A stretch of 60,304 nucleotides of DNA from Clostridium sp. OM02-18AC (GCF_003481825.1 NZ_QULW01000023.1:1-60304), one strand, 5' to 3'; counted from the first letter of the stretch, positions 1 through 9,522 are shown. The notes: a model not told the origin generated them from the letters alone. Program-made: numbers and translations.

Positions 1-88
1 TAACTAATGACATATCTTATATCAGTTTTTTGAATTTACACAAAACTTGAAACGGTCTCCATATCACCTTTTAAATGTCACCAAACTT

Positions 89-1504
89 TCATTCCGTACA
101 TATCCGCCGATTGCCCTTTAACGTCTTAAGACACACCTGTATCTTTCTTGTTTCCACACCAATCGCCTTCAAGCGCATGGCATAAACCAGACTCTCCAAA
201 ATCGCAAAATCCGATATATGAACCGGGTCAATTCTCAGGTCAATATTTCCATGCGCAGAATCATTCCGCAGCTGATTCATTCTGTCACAAATATCCTCGA
301 TCATATCTGACTGATAATCCCGGTAGTAATATTTCAGAAAAGGCCGGAGAATTTCCTCACAATCACGCATAGCTTTCTCCATCCGGTCCGCATATTTATT
401 CTCTGTTTTGCTTAAAGTCCGCTCTATTTCACCAACGTATTTTTTCTTCTTCCCTGTGTATTGTTCCTTCCGGTTTTTCAGATACTTCAGCACTTCTTCC
501 CGCACTTCAACATATGCCTCTGAACGTGTGACCGTATCATCATACAGATTTCGAAACTCCCGCTCAAATGCCACAAACATCAATATGATCCGGTTAATCC
601 CCCACGAAGACCTGGCCGCAACCGAAGAACATAAATGCTCCAGATAGATCTGATTCTGCGCAAGCGGAGGAAATAACTCCACCATTTTCCCCTCCAGATC
701 ATCGTAAGTAATGATTTCCCGGGCCTTTTCCAGATCAGGCTCCTCCGTATGCTCTTTCCCATAAAAAGCCACCACTCCCTCGCATGAAATTTGGCCCTCC
801 CGCATACCATACACATTCAGGGCAGCCAGTTTCACATTCACCCGATAACAAACATAATAGAAAAATCTGAGACAATGCTCATACACATCAATCAGAAACC
901 CCAGATTCTGCGGTCTGGAAAAAGAAAAGATCATCCTGCTGCGCGCAGATAAAGGCGTCTCCGAGCGAAAATGAATCGTCGGAATTGCATGAAACGAAAC
1001 TGTAATTTCTGTATTCTTATACCAATAACTCCCCGCAGTATCCGACTTTGTTTGTCCCGCATACACTCCCGTCCTTGAATTACCCGACTCATCACACACC
1101 GAGTCCATAGCAAACGCACGCCTTGGGTTATAAAAATAATCAACCTCACGCCCCGTCACCGAAAACCCATAAATCGTTTCCTCGTCCAGAAAAGCTCCAT
1201 TATATTTAAAGTAATAATCAACCGAAAAGCTCTCAAATCCATTATCATTTGACGAGCTGTTAGAAACACAAAACACAATGCAGGAGCCATCATGTGTCCG
1301 CCCCTTCAGCAGAGAATGGCCAATCCACTCCTGCTTCTGATGCAGCGTCTTAAATTTCTCCAAATCTTTAAAAAGACTCCCACGCCGCTCTCTCCACTCC
1401 TGCCTGGTGGGCGGAAATAAGTGCAGAACTCCCTCCTCAAACAAGAACGGGTATTCCTTTTCCAGATACATAATATAGCCCATGATAGGGGATGTTTCTT
1501 GCAT
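89..1504 (-). CDS. ApeA-like HEPN-domain protein (putative abortive-infection RNase)
   Basis: Predicted defence protein of 471 residues. The C-terminal helical part carries an R-x4-H motif (R413 to H418, context LRNDSAHG), the signature of HEPN ribonucleases. The long N-terminal half looks beta-rich and resembles the N-terminal domain of ApeA-type proteins, which abort phage infection. A charged helical stretch (about residues 335-395) links the two. An AGGAGG box sits 5 bases before the ATG, so this start is firm. No partner gene is visible; the gene stands alone next to an IS66 relic at the edge of a run of defence-like genes. The HEPN call rests on the motif seen; the ApeA assignment is from general layout and is less sure. 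If active it would cleave RNA in the cytoplasm after phage infection. Confidence 0.6.
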   Translation of the reverse strand: MQETSPIMGYIMYLEKEYPFLFEEGVLHLFPPTRQEWRERRGSLFKDLEKFKTLHQKQEWIGHSLLKGRTHDGSCIVFCVSNSSSNDNGFESFSVDYYFKYNGAFLDEETIYGFSVTGREVDYFYNPRRAFAMDSVCDESGNSRTGVYAGQTKSDTAGSYWYKNTEITVSFHAIPTIHFRSETPLSARSRMIFSFSRPQNLGFLIDVYEHCLRFFYYVCYRVNVKLAALNVYGMREGQISCEGVVAFYGKEHTEEPDLEKAREIITYDDLEGKMVELFPPLAQNQIYLEHLCSSVAARSSWGINRIILMFVAFEREFRNLYDDTVTRSEAYVEVREEVLKYLKNRKEQYTGKKKKYVGEIERTLSKTENKYADRMEKAMRDCEEILRPFLKYYYRDYQSDMIEDICDRMNQLRNDSAHGNIDLRIDPVHISDFAILESLVYAMRLKAIGVETRKIQVCLKTLKGNRRICTE

Positions 1505-1564
1505 ATGAACCTCCTGAGTATAAAAAAGCAGCAGAGCTGCCGAGCGAACTTCACTCTAACCAAA

Positions 1565-1845
1565 GACTGTTGGTACTACGGCGAGTGCTTCATCAAAACG
1601 TCTGCGTCCATCCCGATTTGCAAGAACAGGTGTTTCATCTGCCTGAATGACATGGTAATCATAAAGCAGCACTTAAAGATGATCATACAGTACAGAAAGG
1701 TATTCTTCTCCTAACCAGATCATCCAGTTTGCCATGTTCTGTCTGGTTATGAGAAGACCATATCGGATGAATTCCTGCTCCAGACGATAAAGCAGAACTG
1801 CATTGACCTTTACTTTAAAACTTTGACTTATTGGATATTTACAAA
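1565..1845 (-). pseudogene. IS66-family transposase relic (central fragment)
   Basis: Translating the minus strand here gives a fragment typical of the IS66 TnpC transposase: a stretch reading VLLYRLEQEFIRYG, then TRQNMANWMIW, then after an in-frame TAA (1673-1675) the segment VIQADETPVLANRDG. ADETP holds a conserved acidic residue of the IS66 transposase core. Neither the N-terminal zinc-finger region nor the C-terminal part is present, and the reading frame has no start codon. It fills most of the gap between the HEPN gene and the restriction-enzyme relic, and is a dead remnant of an insertion element. Confidence 0.7.
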
Positions 1846-2012
1846 TGAAAGCGCAATAACTTCCATTACATCTTTTAATACATCCCCCACACCTATAGCA
1901 TCAGCCTAAAATCAACAATCTTTTTCCAATCACATATTCATGCTAGAATTTTATGCTCCGATTCATCCTCCATATTATGAATGAAACAAAAAACAAAAAT
2001 GGAGGCACTTAT

Positions 2013-2541
2013 ATGAACATTCAAAACACACTTGTCACACATGAAGCTATATTAAATCAGTATTATAATAAGGGAGGTTTTAATCATGTAGATCGTATAG
2101 GACCCATGATGCGCATGATCAAAGAAGTTAAACCAGCTACAATGAGAGACTGGAAAGACTGGTATCTTGCAAATATCCTTTCCCCGCACGCTCTTGAACA
2201 ACTTGCTAGCGACTTCACAAACAGCATTCCGAAAAAAATATCAAATTACACCTGAAGAAGCATACGCTTACATCTGCGATGTAATGTTCAAACGTACTTT
2301 TTCTGGCTACAACAAAGAAAAAATCGCTTTACATATCCTACGGAATATAGTAAACCCCAATATACAAGAAGCTTCAGAAAACTAGGATATTTTTTATTTT
2401 ATTGATTTTTATTTCTATACTCCAAGCGGTCAATTAATCGGAATACAGCTTAAACCAGTATCTTTCTCGCGCGGTCACTATGAAAATTATATTAATATTG
2501 ACAGCAGGATGCAATTTTTCTGCAACTTATATCACGCCTGA
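2013..2541 (+). pseudogene. MjaI-family type II restriction endonuclease, broken
   Basis: Starts at an ATG preceded by GGAGG with 7 bases spacing. The first frame covers about 75 codons (including GPMMRMIKEV and MRDWKDWYLAN), then shifts at an A7 run near 2232-2238; removing one A joins it to the frame reading TPEEAYAYICDVMFKRTFSGY. A single in-frame TAG (2383-2385) then interrupts it before FIDFYFYTPSGQLIGIQLKP, which looks like the D...(Q/E)xK nuclease core. It ends at 2541, exactly where the insertion-sequence end begins, so the C-terminus may be cut. The order of segments fits MjaI-type endonucleases as remembered. No cognate DNA methyltransferase is in the window, which fits loss of activity. 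Confidence 0.55.
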
Positions 2542-2555
2542 AACTTTCAAAAGTA

Positions 2556-2585
2556 AATTCCACCGCCCGCTTATGCGGTGGAATT
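2556..2585. repeat. Hairpin at left end of the IS30-like element
   Basis: Perfect inverted repeat AATTCCACCGC / GCGGTGGAATT with an 8-base loop. It lies 86 bases before the transposase start and may be the terminal inverted structure of the element or a guard against read-in transcription. Confidence 0.6.
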
Positions 2586-2670
2586 CACTCCTGCATGAGT
2601 AGAGTTTAATCTTTCATATATTCGTGCTATGCTCATGGAGACCTTCTGACAGCAGTAGAAGGAGATCTCC

Positions 2671-3984
2671 ATGAGAAAATATATTCCTGGTAACCAGAAA
2701 CATCTTTCCCTTGAAGACCGTAAATACATTGAGCGTTCCCTGAACAATGGCTGCTCCTTTAAAGATATCGCCCGGTTCTTATGCAAGGATCCTACTACCA
2801 TTTCGAAGGAAGTGAAGCTCCACCGTGTAACCGATTGGTATCATAAAGGATCCTTCCTTAACGCTCGCAACTTCTGCATTCACAGATACCACTGCAGAAA
2901 AACAAATGTATGCAGAAAAATCATACTCTGCAACATTAAGTGTACTTCCTGTCCAACCTGTAACCAAACCTGCCCCGATTTCGTTAAAGAACAGTGTAAC
3001 CGTCTTGATAAGGCTCCTTACGTCTGCAATGGATGTCCAAAAGCCATCAATCATTGTTCTATTGCTCACAAGTAGCGTTACAATGCTGTCTTTGTAGACC
3101 GCAAATACAAGGAAGGTCTGTCTTCGTCCAGGTCTGGTATAAACATGACAAAGCATGAACTGCGTCAAAAGGACATGCTCATTACACCTCTTATTTATCA
3201 GGGACAATCGCCCTATCAGATCATTACAAACCATCCTGAGTTGGATATGTCAGTAAGAACACTTTACTCCTACCTCAATGATGGTGTCCTTACGGCAAGA
3301 AATGTTGATTTGAAGCGCAAGGTAAAGTTCAAACCTCGCAAAGTTCATAAAACTCAGATCAAAGACCGTACTGTTTTTCAAGGCCGTATGTTTTCAGATT
3401 TTCAAAAACTGGAACTTGATCATTTCGCCGAAATGGATACCGTCCATTCTTCGCAGGAATCCAAACGTGTCATTCTCACCTTCTTTTTGACTCGTGAGAA
3501 GTTATTCCTGGCTTTCATTATGAACCGCTGTACTAAGGGCGCTGTGCGGCTTATTTTTGACAAGTTGGAACATCAACTGGGTACCTATGATTTTCTCACT
3601 TTATTTAACACGATTCTAACGGACCGCGGATCAGAGTTCGGCGATCCTGATTCTTTAGAAACAGGGATTGATGCCATTATCCGTTCAAGTATCTATTTCT
3701 GCGATCCTATGAGAAGCGGACAAAAAGGCGGTATTGAGCAGGCACACACTATGCTCCGCATGGTTCTGCCCAAAAAAACCAGCTTTGAATTTCTCACTCA
3801 ATGGGATCTGAGAACCATTGTGGATCATATCAACTCCACTCCCAGAGAAATCCTGGGTGGCCGCACTCCTTATGATGCTGCGCTCGAAAACTACGGCATT
3901 GACATTTTAAAAGCACTTCAGCTTAAGCCGATTCCACCCGACGAGGTCAATCTGACACCTAAGCTGATTCGCTTTAACCACTAA
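2671..3984 (+). pseudogene. IS30-family transposase, interrupted by one TAG
   Basis: Would encode about 437 residues. The N-terminus has the IS30 helix-turn-helix (LSLEDRKYIERSLN and IARFLCKDPTTISKEV), followed by a cysteine-rich segment, and the C-terminal half has the DDE integrase core (ELDHFAEMDTV, then ILTDRGSEF, then a Glu in GGIEQAH). A TAG at 3073-3075 splits the two halves with no frame change: codons on both sides stay in frame (SIAHK, stop, RYNAVFVDRKY). An AAGGAG box lies upstream of the start. Without suppression the protein would stop before the catalytic core, so the element should not move by itself. Confidence 0.85.
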
Positions 3985-4253
3985 CTTAGCATAAAAATCT
4001 GCTGTCAGACTGGAACTTAGCAATTCACATTTTTTAGATGTGGCCTGTGGAATTTAGCCTTGCACACCAAATATCCAGAGGTCTCTTTTCCATGTCATAA
4101 ACTCAGATTTTTTATGGGAAGTCAGCTTAATTATAGCAGTTATCCATAGATTTTGCTCATTATAATTCGATAAAATCAAAGGATTTTAATGTCTGGTGGA
4201 ATTTACCCGTGCACTGGAATTTAAAATTTCAAGTCAGCAACATTAAAAGTATG

Positions 4254-4285
4254 AAAATTTCAAAAGTAAATTTCATCGTCTGCTG
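4254..4285. repeat. Right copy of flanking direct repeat
   Basis: Diverged copy of 2541-2572 in the same orientation. Shared core TTTCAAAAGTAAATT; most differences are transitions of C to T. It lies just past the end of the TIR-like gene and marks the right border of the mobile segment. Confidence 0.55.
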
Positions 4286-4295
4286 AGCACTAGAG

Positions 4296-5519
4296 TCATT
4301 TCCTGTGAAACGAAAAATAATTTTGTTTTTTTCCATCTTCTTCCATTCTTATTACCAGCCCTAATTCCTGTAGTATGCTCTCTATGAGTAATATAATCTT
4401 CACTAAAAGTTCCGTAAATATCTCCGCCGAATCAGCATTTAACTTATAAAATCGATCACATAAAATATATTTATGATCTTTAATTTTAGTAACAAGCCCA
4501 TTAGGCATTTTTACATTACTTTCCTTCATCACTGATAAGTATTCTTTAATACTTCTTTTATCAAAACAGTCGCATATAGGCATATTGGGAGATGAGAACA
4601 AATATGTGTTATCCCTAAAAAACACTGATTTATCAATTTCATCGTCTGACACAGCTACTTTTAAAAATGTTCCACACGAGTCCATTAAGTAATTTAAGAT
4701 ACTCTCATTCTCAACTTGAGAAAAAAAACTAGCACTATTCTTTTGAAAAACAAAACAATAATGTTCTATTGCTTTCATCAAATCAATTAACTTCATTTTG
4801 TAATTCTGATCAAAAATATCAGAATTAACAACTTGCCTCATATTTTCATTCATACTAAATAACATTGGTTCAAAATTATTATATATTTGAATAGCCCAAA
4901 AAATTTTATTTTTCATACTATTTATAAGCGAGTCTGATACCTGCCTAATTTCAATAGTTTCATCATAACCGCTCAATAATCGGAAACAATTATTATAAAT
5001 AATCAATAAATGGGATAATATTGTATTCATAGAATAATTTAATATATTTCTTTGGTTTTTTGCATAATTTATAGCTTTTATAATATATTCACACAAATTT
5101 TTATAAAAACTTTGATCAGCTTTATCAAATGATGTTATTCTACTGTGGTTGATATCGAAAGCCAATTTTTCTATATTAGTAACGTCTTTATCCACTAATA
5201 TTATTATACGATTTTCTCCAAGATAAGCTCTTGCAACCCCTAATTCAAACATTACATTTGCATTAGAAAGTTCTTTCCCACTTTCTAAATTTGCAACTGT
5301 AGATAAATCAGCTATAAAAACATCACTTTCTTTAATTTGTTCTATAATAAGATCAGGAATACTTGGTGAACCTGCTTCATTCTGCGCTGGATAAAAAATA
5401 ATATCTAAATTATCGCCTTTCTCAGCAAACATATTCTTCACTTTTCTTAATTGACCTTTAATATACTTTTGTGTATCATACAATTCACTCTGCCATGCCA
5501 AAAAAACTTTATATGTCAT
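4296..5519 (-). CDS. TIR-like domain protein, putative defence effector
   Basis: 407 residues. The first 150 resemble the TIR-like, predicted nucleotide-binding family found in bacterial defence proteins: FLAWQSE at 6-12, GSPSIPDLI near 50-58, DVFIADLST at 66-74, and NANVMFELG at 86-94 with E92 in the position expected for an NADase-type catalytic glutamate, then RIIILVD. The remaining 250 residues are helical and not recognised; they may sense a trigger or form oligomers. AAAGGAAG precedes the ATG. It is the second gene of a pair with the zinc-hook ATPase (61-bp gap, same strand). Inferred role: the ATPase senses infection and this protein acts as the effector, for example by NAD depletion. 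The domain call is fairly good, the activity is inference. Confidence 0.6.
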   Translation of the reverse strand: MTYKVFLAWQSELYDTQKYIKGQLRKVKNMFAEKGDNLDIIFYPAQNEAGSPSIPDLIIEQIKESDVFIADLSTVANLESGKELSNANVMFELGVARAYLGENRIIILVDKDVTNIEKLAFDINHSRITSFDKADQSFYKNLCEYIIKAINYAKNQRNILNYSMNTILSHLLIIYNNCFRLLSGYDETIEIRQVSDSLINSMKNKIFWAIQIYNNFEPMLFSMNENMRQVVNSDIFDQNYKMKLIDLMKAIEHYCFVFQKNSASFFSQVENESILNYLMDSCGTFLKVAVSDDEIDKSVFFRDNTYLFSSPNMPICDCFDKRSIKEYLSVMKESNVKMPNGLVTKIKDHKYILCDRFYKLNADSAEIFTELLVKIILLIESILQELGLVIRMEEDGKKQNYFSFHRK

Positions 5520-5580
5520 ATCATACTTCCTTTTATCCGTAAAGTTAAGTTTTTCGTCCAGTTACAACAGAATTTGTTTT

Positions 5581-7680
5581 TTAACTCTGTGTCATTTTCT
5601 GAATATCTTTATCACACTCATCAATGATATATTGTGGTACCGTATCATATTCACACGGATTTAACTGGAATAAATAATCATTTTCAATATGAAATGTTTC
5701 ATTTACAAATTTTTTGATTACGCTGTTTGAATTATTTTCATTAAACATAATCCGGTATATTTGTAATTTTTCATAATTGCTTTTGCTATTTTGATACAGT
5801 TCTCTCAGTACCGTAACATTTTGCGTCTTTCGATACTCCGTGTCATAATCAAAATCTGAAATATAGACTCTTCGTATTTCGTTAGTTGCCTCTTGTATTT
5901 CTTCATTCGTCATCAATCGAGGTGAGGTTCCATCTGAAAAATGATACTCTGGTTTTTCTCGTTTATGAAAAATGTTGGACAGTAACTGCCATGTCAAATC
6001 AGTGCTATTTTTGATTTCCAATAATCTTCGTAAATACACTAATTTATTAAGCGAATCCATATCTGAAGTTATATTCGTGTACGCAATCTCTCCAAATGAT
6101 TTTATATCTGCTTTTGTAATTTCCTTTTCTTTCAATATACCTCGTTTTGTTGTCAAAAACGTAGCTTTAGGGGTTGGATTAAAATTATACGGCATATTGT
6201 AAATTGCATCAATTACAGTATTAAATTCATGTGTTAACAATAATACTGTCCGATTTTTCAAACTATGCTTCCCCATAAAAAGCATATTTATGATAGCAAA
6301 CTTTTTATTCCCATCAAATGAAGAAATCGGATCATCTAAAACAATTAAATCCGGATTATCTTTTAAAGTACTATACATAAATAATACTAAGGCAAATGCA
6401 TTTTTCTCTCCATAACTTAAGTGTTCATTTACCGTTTGAACTGCATCATTACCGTCTATGTGTCTTAATACTAAATGATAATCGGCCGTATTTTCCTCTT
6501 CCTCTATTGCGACCTGATATTTGTACCCTGCATAATGTAAAAATTCGTTTATTTCTGTACTATACATTTCAATAGTTGTTTTAATGAGTTTCTTCTGCTG
6601 GGCAACTTCCCCTTGCAATTTACCAGCTTTTTCCAAAACTTCATCCAACGTTTTGTTAATCAATTCCACTTTTTCATTAGATAATTTCGAATTTAAATGC
6701 GAATAATATGACAAATCTATTTTATATTTTTTTAACTCATCGGCTATTTTTTCTGCATTTTTCAAAGAATGAAATCCCATCTTCTTCAAGCCATACAACT
6801 GCTGCATAAAGCTATCTATCTGTGTTTTTATTTCCAGTAAATAATTTTTTTGAACACTCGTAATTCCAGAAATATTGTTTGTAATTTCATTAATTCTTAC
6901 TGCTGTTTCTTTCGAAAAATACGGTAGCAGTTCTTTAAAAACATCTAGCATTTTTGTTAACTGTTCTACAGCTTTTGCATCATACTCCTCACTTACTTTC
7001 AAAATTGTTTCTTTCGTTTCTTTTATCGAGCCAGAACAATATGGACATTGTTCTGCCATGTCTAAGTAATGCTTTCCCTCTAATTGCCATCTAATCCATT
7101 TGACATTATCATTGTTCTTTAAATATGGCTCATATACCTCCAAGCCCTTAGGAATATTATCAATTTTATTACCTTTTCCAAGTCCTTTTCCAATTGCTCC
7201 TGATGCAGAATAGCCACTTTTTGCTTTTCCAAATCCGTCAATAAACTGTTGAAAGATCCTTATTAGTTCTTCCAATTCTGGATGGTTTTGAAATGTGACA
7301 TTGATATTACCTAACAATTTTTCTATTTCTTTAATATGTTTATCATAATCAGAAGATTTCACAAATATTTCAAAACTGTCCTTAATTAGTTCATCTTTCT
7401 GATACACATAATCTTCAATATACTTTTCATTGAAAATAGAAACTTTTTTTAACTGATCATAGCCTATCAATTCTGGTAAATTTTCTTCTTCATCGCCATA
7501 ATATTTGAACGGCAACAATGAACGTTTTTTTTCTTGATTATCCAACACAAATGCTTCTATTGCTTTTGATATTGTAGATTTTCCAGTTCCATTAATGGCA
7601 TATTTGATATTAAGTCTACCCTCAACAATATCGAATTCTCCAGTTTCAATATTATTACATTTTTTAATCGTTAATCGCAT
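5581..7680 (-). CDS. RloC/PrrC-like AAA ATPase with CxxC zinc-hook motif
   Basis: 699 residues with the SMC/Rad50-like ABC ATPase layout: Walker A AINGTGKST (28-36), a coiled middle with CPYC at 212-215 (a zinc-hook-like CxxC), ABC signature LSYGEKN (421-427), Walker B LIVLDDP (445-451) and H-loop LLLTHE with H484. The 215 residues after the ATPase head hold a candidate anticodon-nuclease triad, R551-x3-E555 and H572 (context SNIFHKR), like that described for PrrC and RloC. Such proteins cleave tRNA on phage infection. GAGGAG precedes the ATG. It is the first gene of a two-gene unit with the TIR-like protein. The ATPase call is sure; the nuclease role is inference from spacing of three residues. 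Confidence 0.75.
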   Translation of the reverse strand: MRLTIKKCNNIETGEFDIVEGRLNIKYAINGTGKSTISKAIEAFVLDNQEKKRSLLPFKYYGDEEENLPELIGYDQLKKVSIFNEKYIEDYVYQKDELIKDSFEIFVKSSDYDKHIKEIEKLLGNINVTFQNHPELEELIRIFQQFIDGFGKAKSGYSASGAIGKGLGKGNKIDNIPKGLEVYEPYLKNNDNVKWIRWQLEGKHYLDMAEQCPYCSGSIKETKETILKVSEEYDAKAVEQLTKMLDVFKELLPYFSKETAVRINEITNNISGITSVQKNYLLEIKTQIDSFMQQLYGLKKMGFHSLKNAEKIADELKKYKIDLSYYSHLNSKLSNEKVELINKTLDEVLEKAGKLQGEVAQQKKLIKTTIEMYSTEINEFLHYAGYKYQVAIEEEENTADYHLVLRHIDGNDAVQTVNEHLSYGEKNAFALVLFMYSTLKDNPDLIVLDDPISSFDGNKKFAIINMLFMGKHSLKNRTVLLLTHEFNTVIDAIYNMPYNFNPTPKATFLTTKRGILKEKEITKADIKSFGEIAYTNITSDMDSLNKLVYLRRLLEIKNSTDLTWQLLSNIFHKREKPEYHFSDGTSPRLMTNEEIQEATNEIRRVYISDFDYDTEYRKTQNVTVLRELYQNSKSNYEKLQIYRIMFNENNSNSVIKKFVNETFHIENDYLFQLNPCEYDTVPQYIIDECDKDIQKMTQS

Positions 7681-7933
7681 TATCGCCGCTCCTCTTAATT
7701 TTACTCTTCAGAATCAATCTCTAAATAAATACCACTAGTTCTTCTCTTATTTCCACGCATCTAATACTATAAGGAAATTATGAACCACAAACTTTCATCG
7801 TCACAATTATTGTAACAAAAATGTTCTTGTTTTTTCTTTTTATTTCATATCATTCTCGTTAATTGTCAGATTTTCGTTTTCTTTTTAAATATATCTTTGT
7901 CACAGCACTTGAGATTGATTCTATAATACAACA

Positions 7934-7994
7934 GCTCCGTTAGTCTCAGCGCAGTAAAATCCACCATGCCCAGACTAACGGAGCCGCCTTTTTT
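7934..7994 (+). terminator. Long inverted repeat with T-run, between two minus-strand genes
   Basis: Perfect 13-bp arms GCTCCGTTAGTCT (7934-7946) and AGACTAACGGAGC (7972-7984) around a 25-base loop, followed on the plus strand by six Ts. It is terminator-like on the plus strand although both neighbours read minus. On the minus strand, where the upstream nuclease gene ends at 8005, no T-run follows. The rest of 7681-8004 is AT-rich and shows no gene. Confidence 0.45.
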
Positions 7995-8004
7995 CCTTAA
8001 TTAC

Positions 8005-9480
8005 TCACTCTTCCTTTCCCAAATCCACTCCATATCCCTTAAAATGCTTTTTTACCTGTTCACACAATGTGTTGTCATTTCGCTCTTTTGCGTACTGATA
8101 TATTCCCTCCTTGTCGTAATACGATAACTGATATTTCTTTACATTTGCCTTATGTTCTTTCAATAAATCTTCTGCCTGCTTATCAAATCCACCTAATGCC
8201 CACAATGAAAATTCTAATTCTCTGCCAGGATAGATTCTTCCCAGAAAACTTCTAAAAGCCGGAATTCTGGAAGATAACCACTTTTCGACGTATTCTTTAT
8301 CAATTGCTCCTCTGTAAGCTTTACACTCAATGGCAATCATCTTCCCATCTCGTTCAACTAAAACGTCTATTTCGTATTTCCCGCCTTTTCCATTCGGAAC
8401 CAATTTGTTCATCTCAATATATCTTGAACCAAGCCTGGAAAAGAAAAGTCCCACCATACATTCAAACAGATCACCCATGGCATTATTAAAGCGGCCTTCA
8501 CTTTTTGCAATTTCTCTAATCAGTTCTTCCAGTTTTTCTGGTTCTTTCATAATTACGGCAGTGGCATTTCGGAGTACATTATAAATATTCATGATTGTTT
8601 GTGTGTATCGTTTATCAAATAAATTGGAAAGTATTCCCACAATAATTTTATTTTCTTTTAAATATTGTAAGGCTTCACTCGATACACTATTTAGAAGCAG
8701 CACTGGCACAAAAGCCGGAAGACGTTTAAAATTACGAATTATCCTGATTTTTTCAACAAAAAATTCAATATCCTGAACTGTAGCATCTGACTTGATCAAT
8801 ACATCAACAACCATAAATCCCGGTCTATTCTTTTTATAATCAAATAGTGGTGTTACATAAGTTGGTATTGTAGCAAACCATTGAAAATGAGCAAATATTG
8901 CCTCTTCTGGAAATAATCTAGATGAATTATAGGCTATCATGTTTAATTTTGTAGCCCATGAAATAAAGTCTGTTACAATGATGTTTGTAATTTGTTCTTC
9001 ACTTCTTGAATATGTGAGATTATAATCTTTACCACTATACATCGGAGAAACAACATAATATTCTTCCATTTCACCGATGATTCCTTGTTGAATTAAATCA
9101 GATATGATATTTTCAAATTTTCGATGTCCCTTTGTATTTTCTACCGGAGATTTCGAATACACAGGGAGCAGATTCTTCTTCATTATAAAATTGCTATTTT
9201 CCAATGCATGTAAAATTACAGAAACAGCCAATGCCTCTTTTTTTAATGATTCATACAAATTTTTCCTATACTTTTGTGAACCATATTGTTTCTCCAAATA
9301 ACAAAACACCTGATTTTTGCTGAATGGAAAAACTTTCAATTTCAGCACCGGTGTCCCTGCCCTGGAAATCGCCTGCCTGGCTGCTTCATTGCTCATTGAA
9401 TATTCCTGCTCCAATATGGAAGCCAATTTTCCTGAAAGCATTGGTCCTTTTACTTCTAATATTTCTTCTACTCGTCCCAT
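8005..9480 (-). CDS. PD-(D/E)XK restriction-endonuclease-like protein with N-terminal winged helix
   Basis: 491 residues from the ATG at 9480, chosen because AAGGAG lies 9 bases upstream; a GTG 21 bases earlier has no such site. The N-terminus (about 1-60) looks like a winged helix (ILEQEYSMSNEAARQAISRAG). The C-terminal third has the nuclease core YEIDVLVERDGKMIAIECK, with the Asp and the ExK-type E-C-K that bind metal. A strong promoter precedes it. Likely a DNA-cleaving or DNA-binding protein of defence type acting in the cytoplasm; it has no visible methylase partner. It lies next to the ATPase/TIR pair but is separated by 324 bp and an inverted repeat, so it is probably a separate unit. 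Confidence 0.6.
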   Translation of the reverse strand: MGRVEEILEVKGPMLSGKLASILEQEYSMSNEAARQAISRAGTPVLKLKVFPFSKNQVFCYLEKQYGSQKYRKNLYESLKKEALAVSVILHALENSNFIMKKNLLPVYSKSPVENTKGHRKFENIISDLIQQGIIGEMEEYYVVSPMYSGKDYNLTYSRSEEQITNIIVTDFISWATKLNMIAYNSSRLFPEEAIFAHFQWFATIPTYVTPLFDYKKNRPGFMVVDVLIKSDATVQDIEFFVEKIRIIRNFKRLPAFVPVLLLNSVSSEALQYLKENKIIVGILSNLFDKRYTQTIMNIYNVLRNATAVIMKEPEKLEELIREIAKSEGRFNNAMGDLFECMVGLFFSRLGSRYIEMNKLVPNGKGGKYEIDVLVERDGKMIAIECKAYRGAIDKEYVEKWLSSRIPAFRSFLGRIYPGRELEFSLWALGGFDKQAEDLLKEHKANVKKYQLSYYDKEGIYQYAKERNDNTLCEQVKKHFKGYGVDLGKEE

Positions 9481-9522
9481 ACACCTTTCTCCTTCTGTCA
9501 CACGGCACTATTTATAATATAT

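Larger units (their letters stand above)
2541..4285 (+). mobile_element. IS30-family insertion sequence, degenerate (limits approximate)
   Basis: The element holds one transposase gene broken by a stop codon. The outer limits are uncertain. Both flanks carry a diverged direct repeat of about 32 bp: 2541-2572 and 4254-4285, sharing the core TTTCAAAAGTAAATT, most differences being C on the left and T on the right. The left end also has an 11-bp perfect hairpin (2556-2585). Three same-orientation copies of a motif starting GTGGAATTYA lie at 2578-2597, 4047-4065 and 4196-4215, suggesting that more than one element end is stacked here. Confidence 0.55.
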
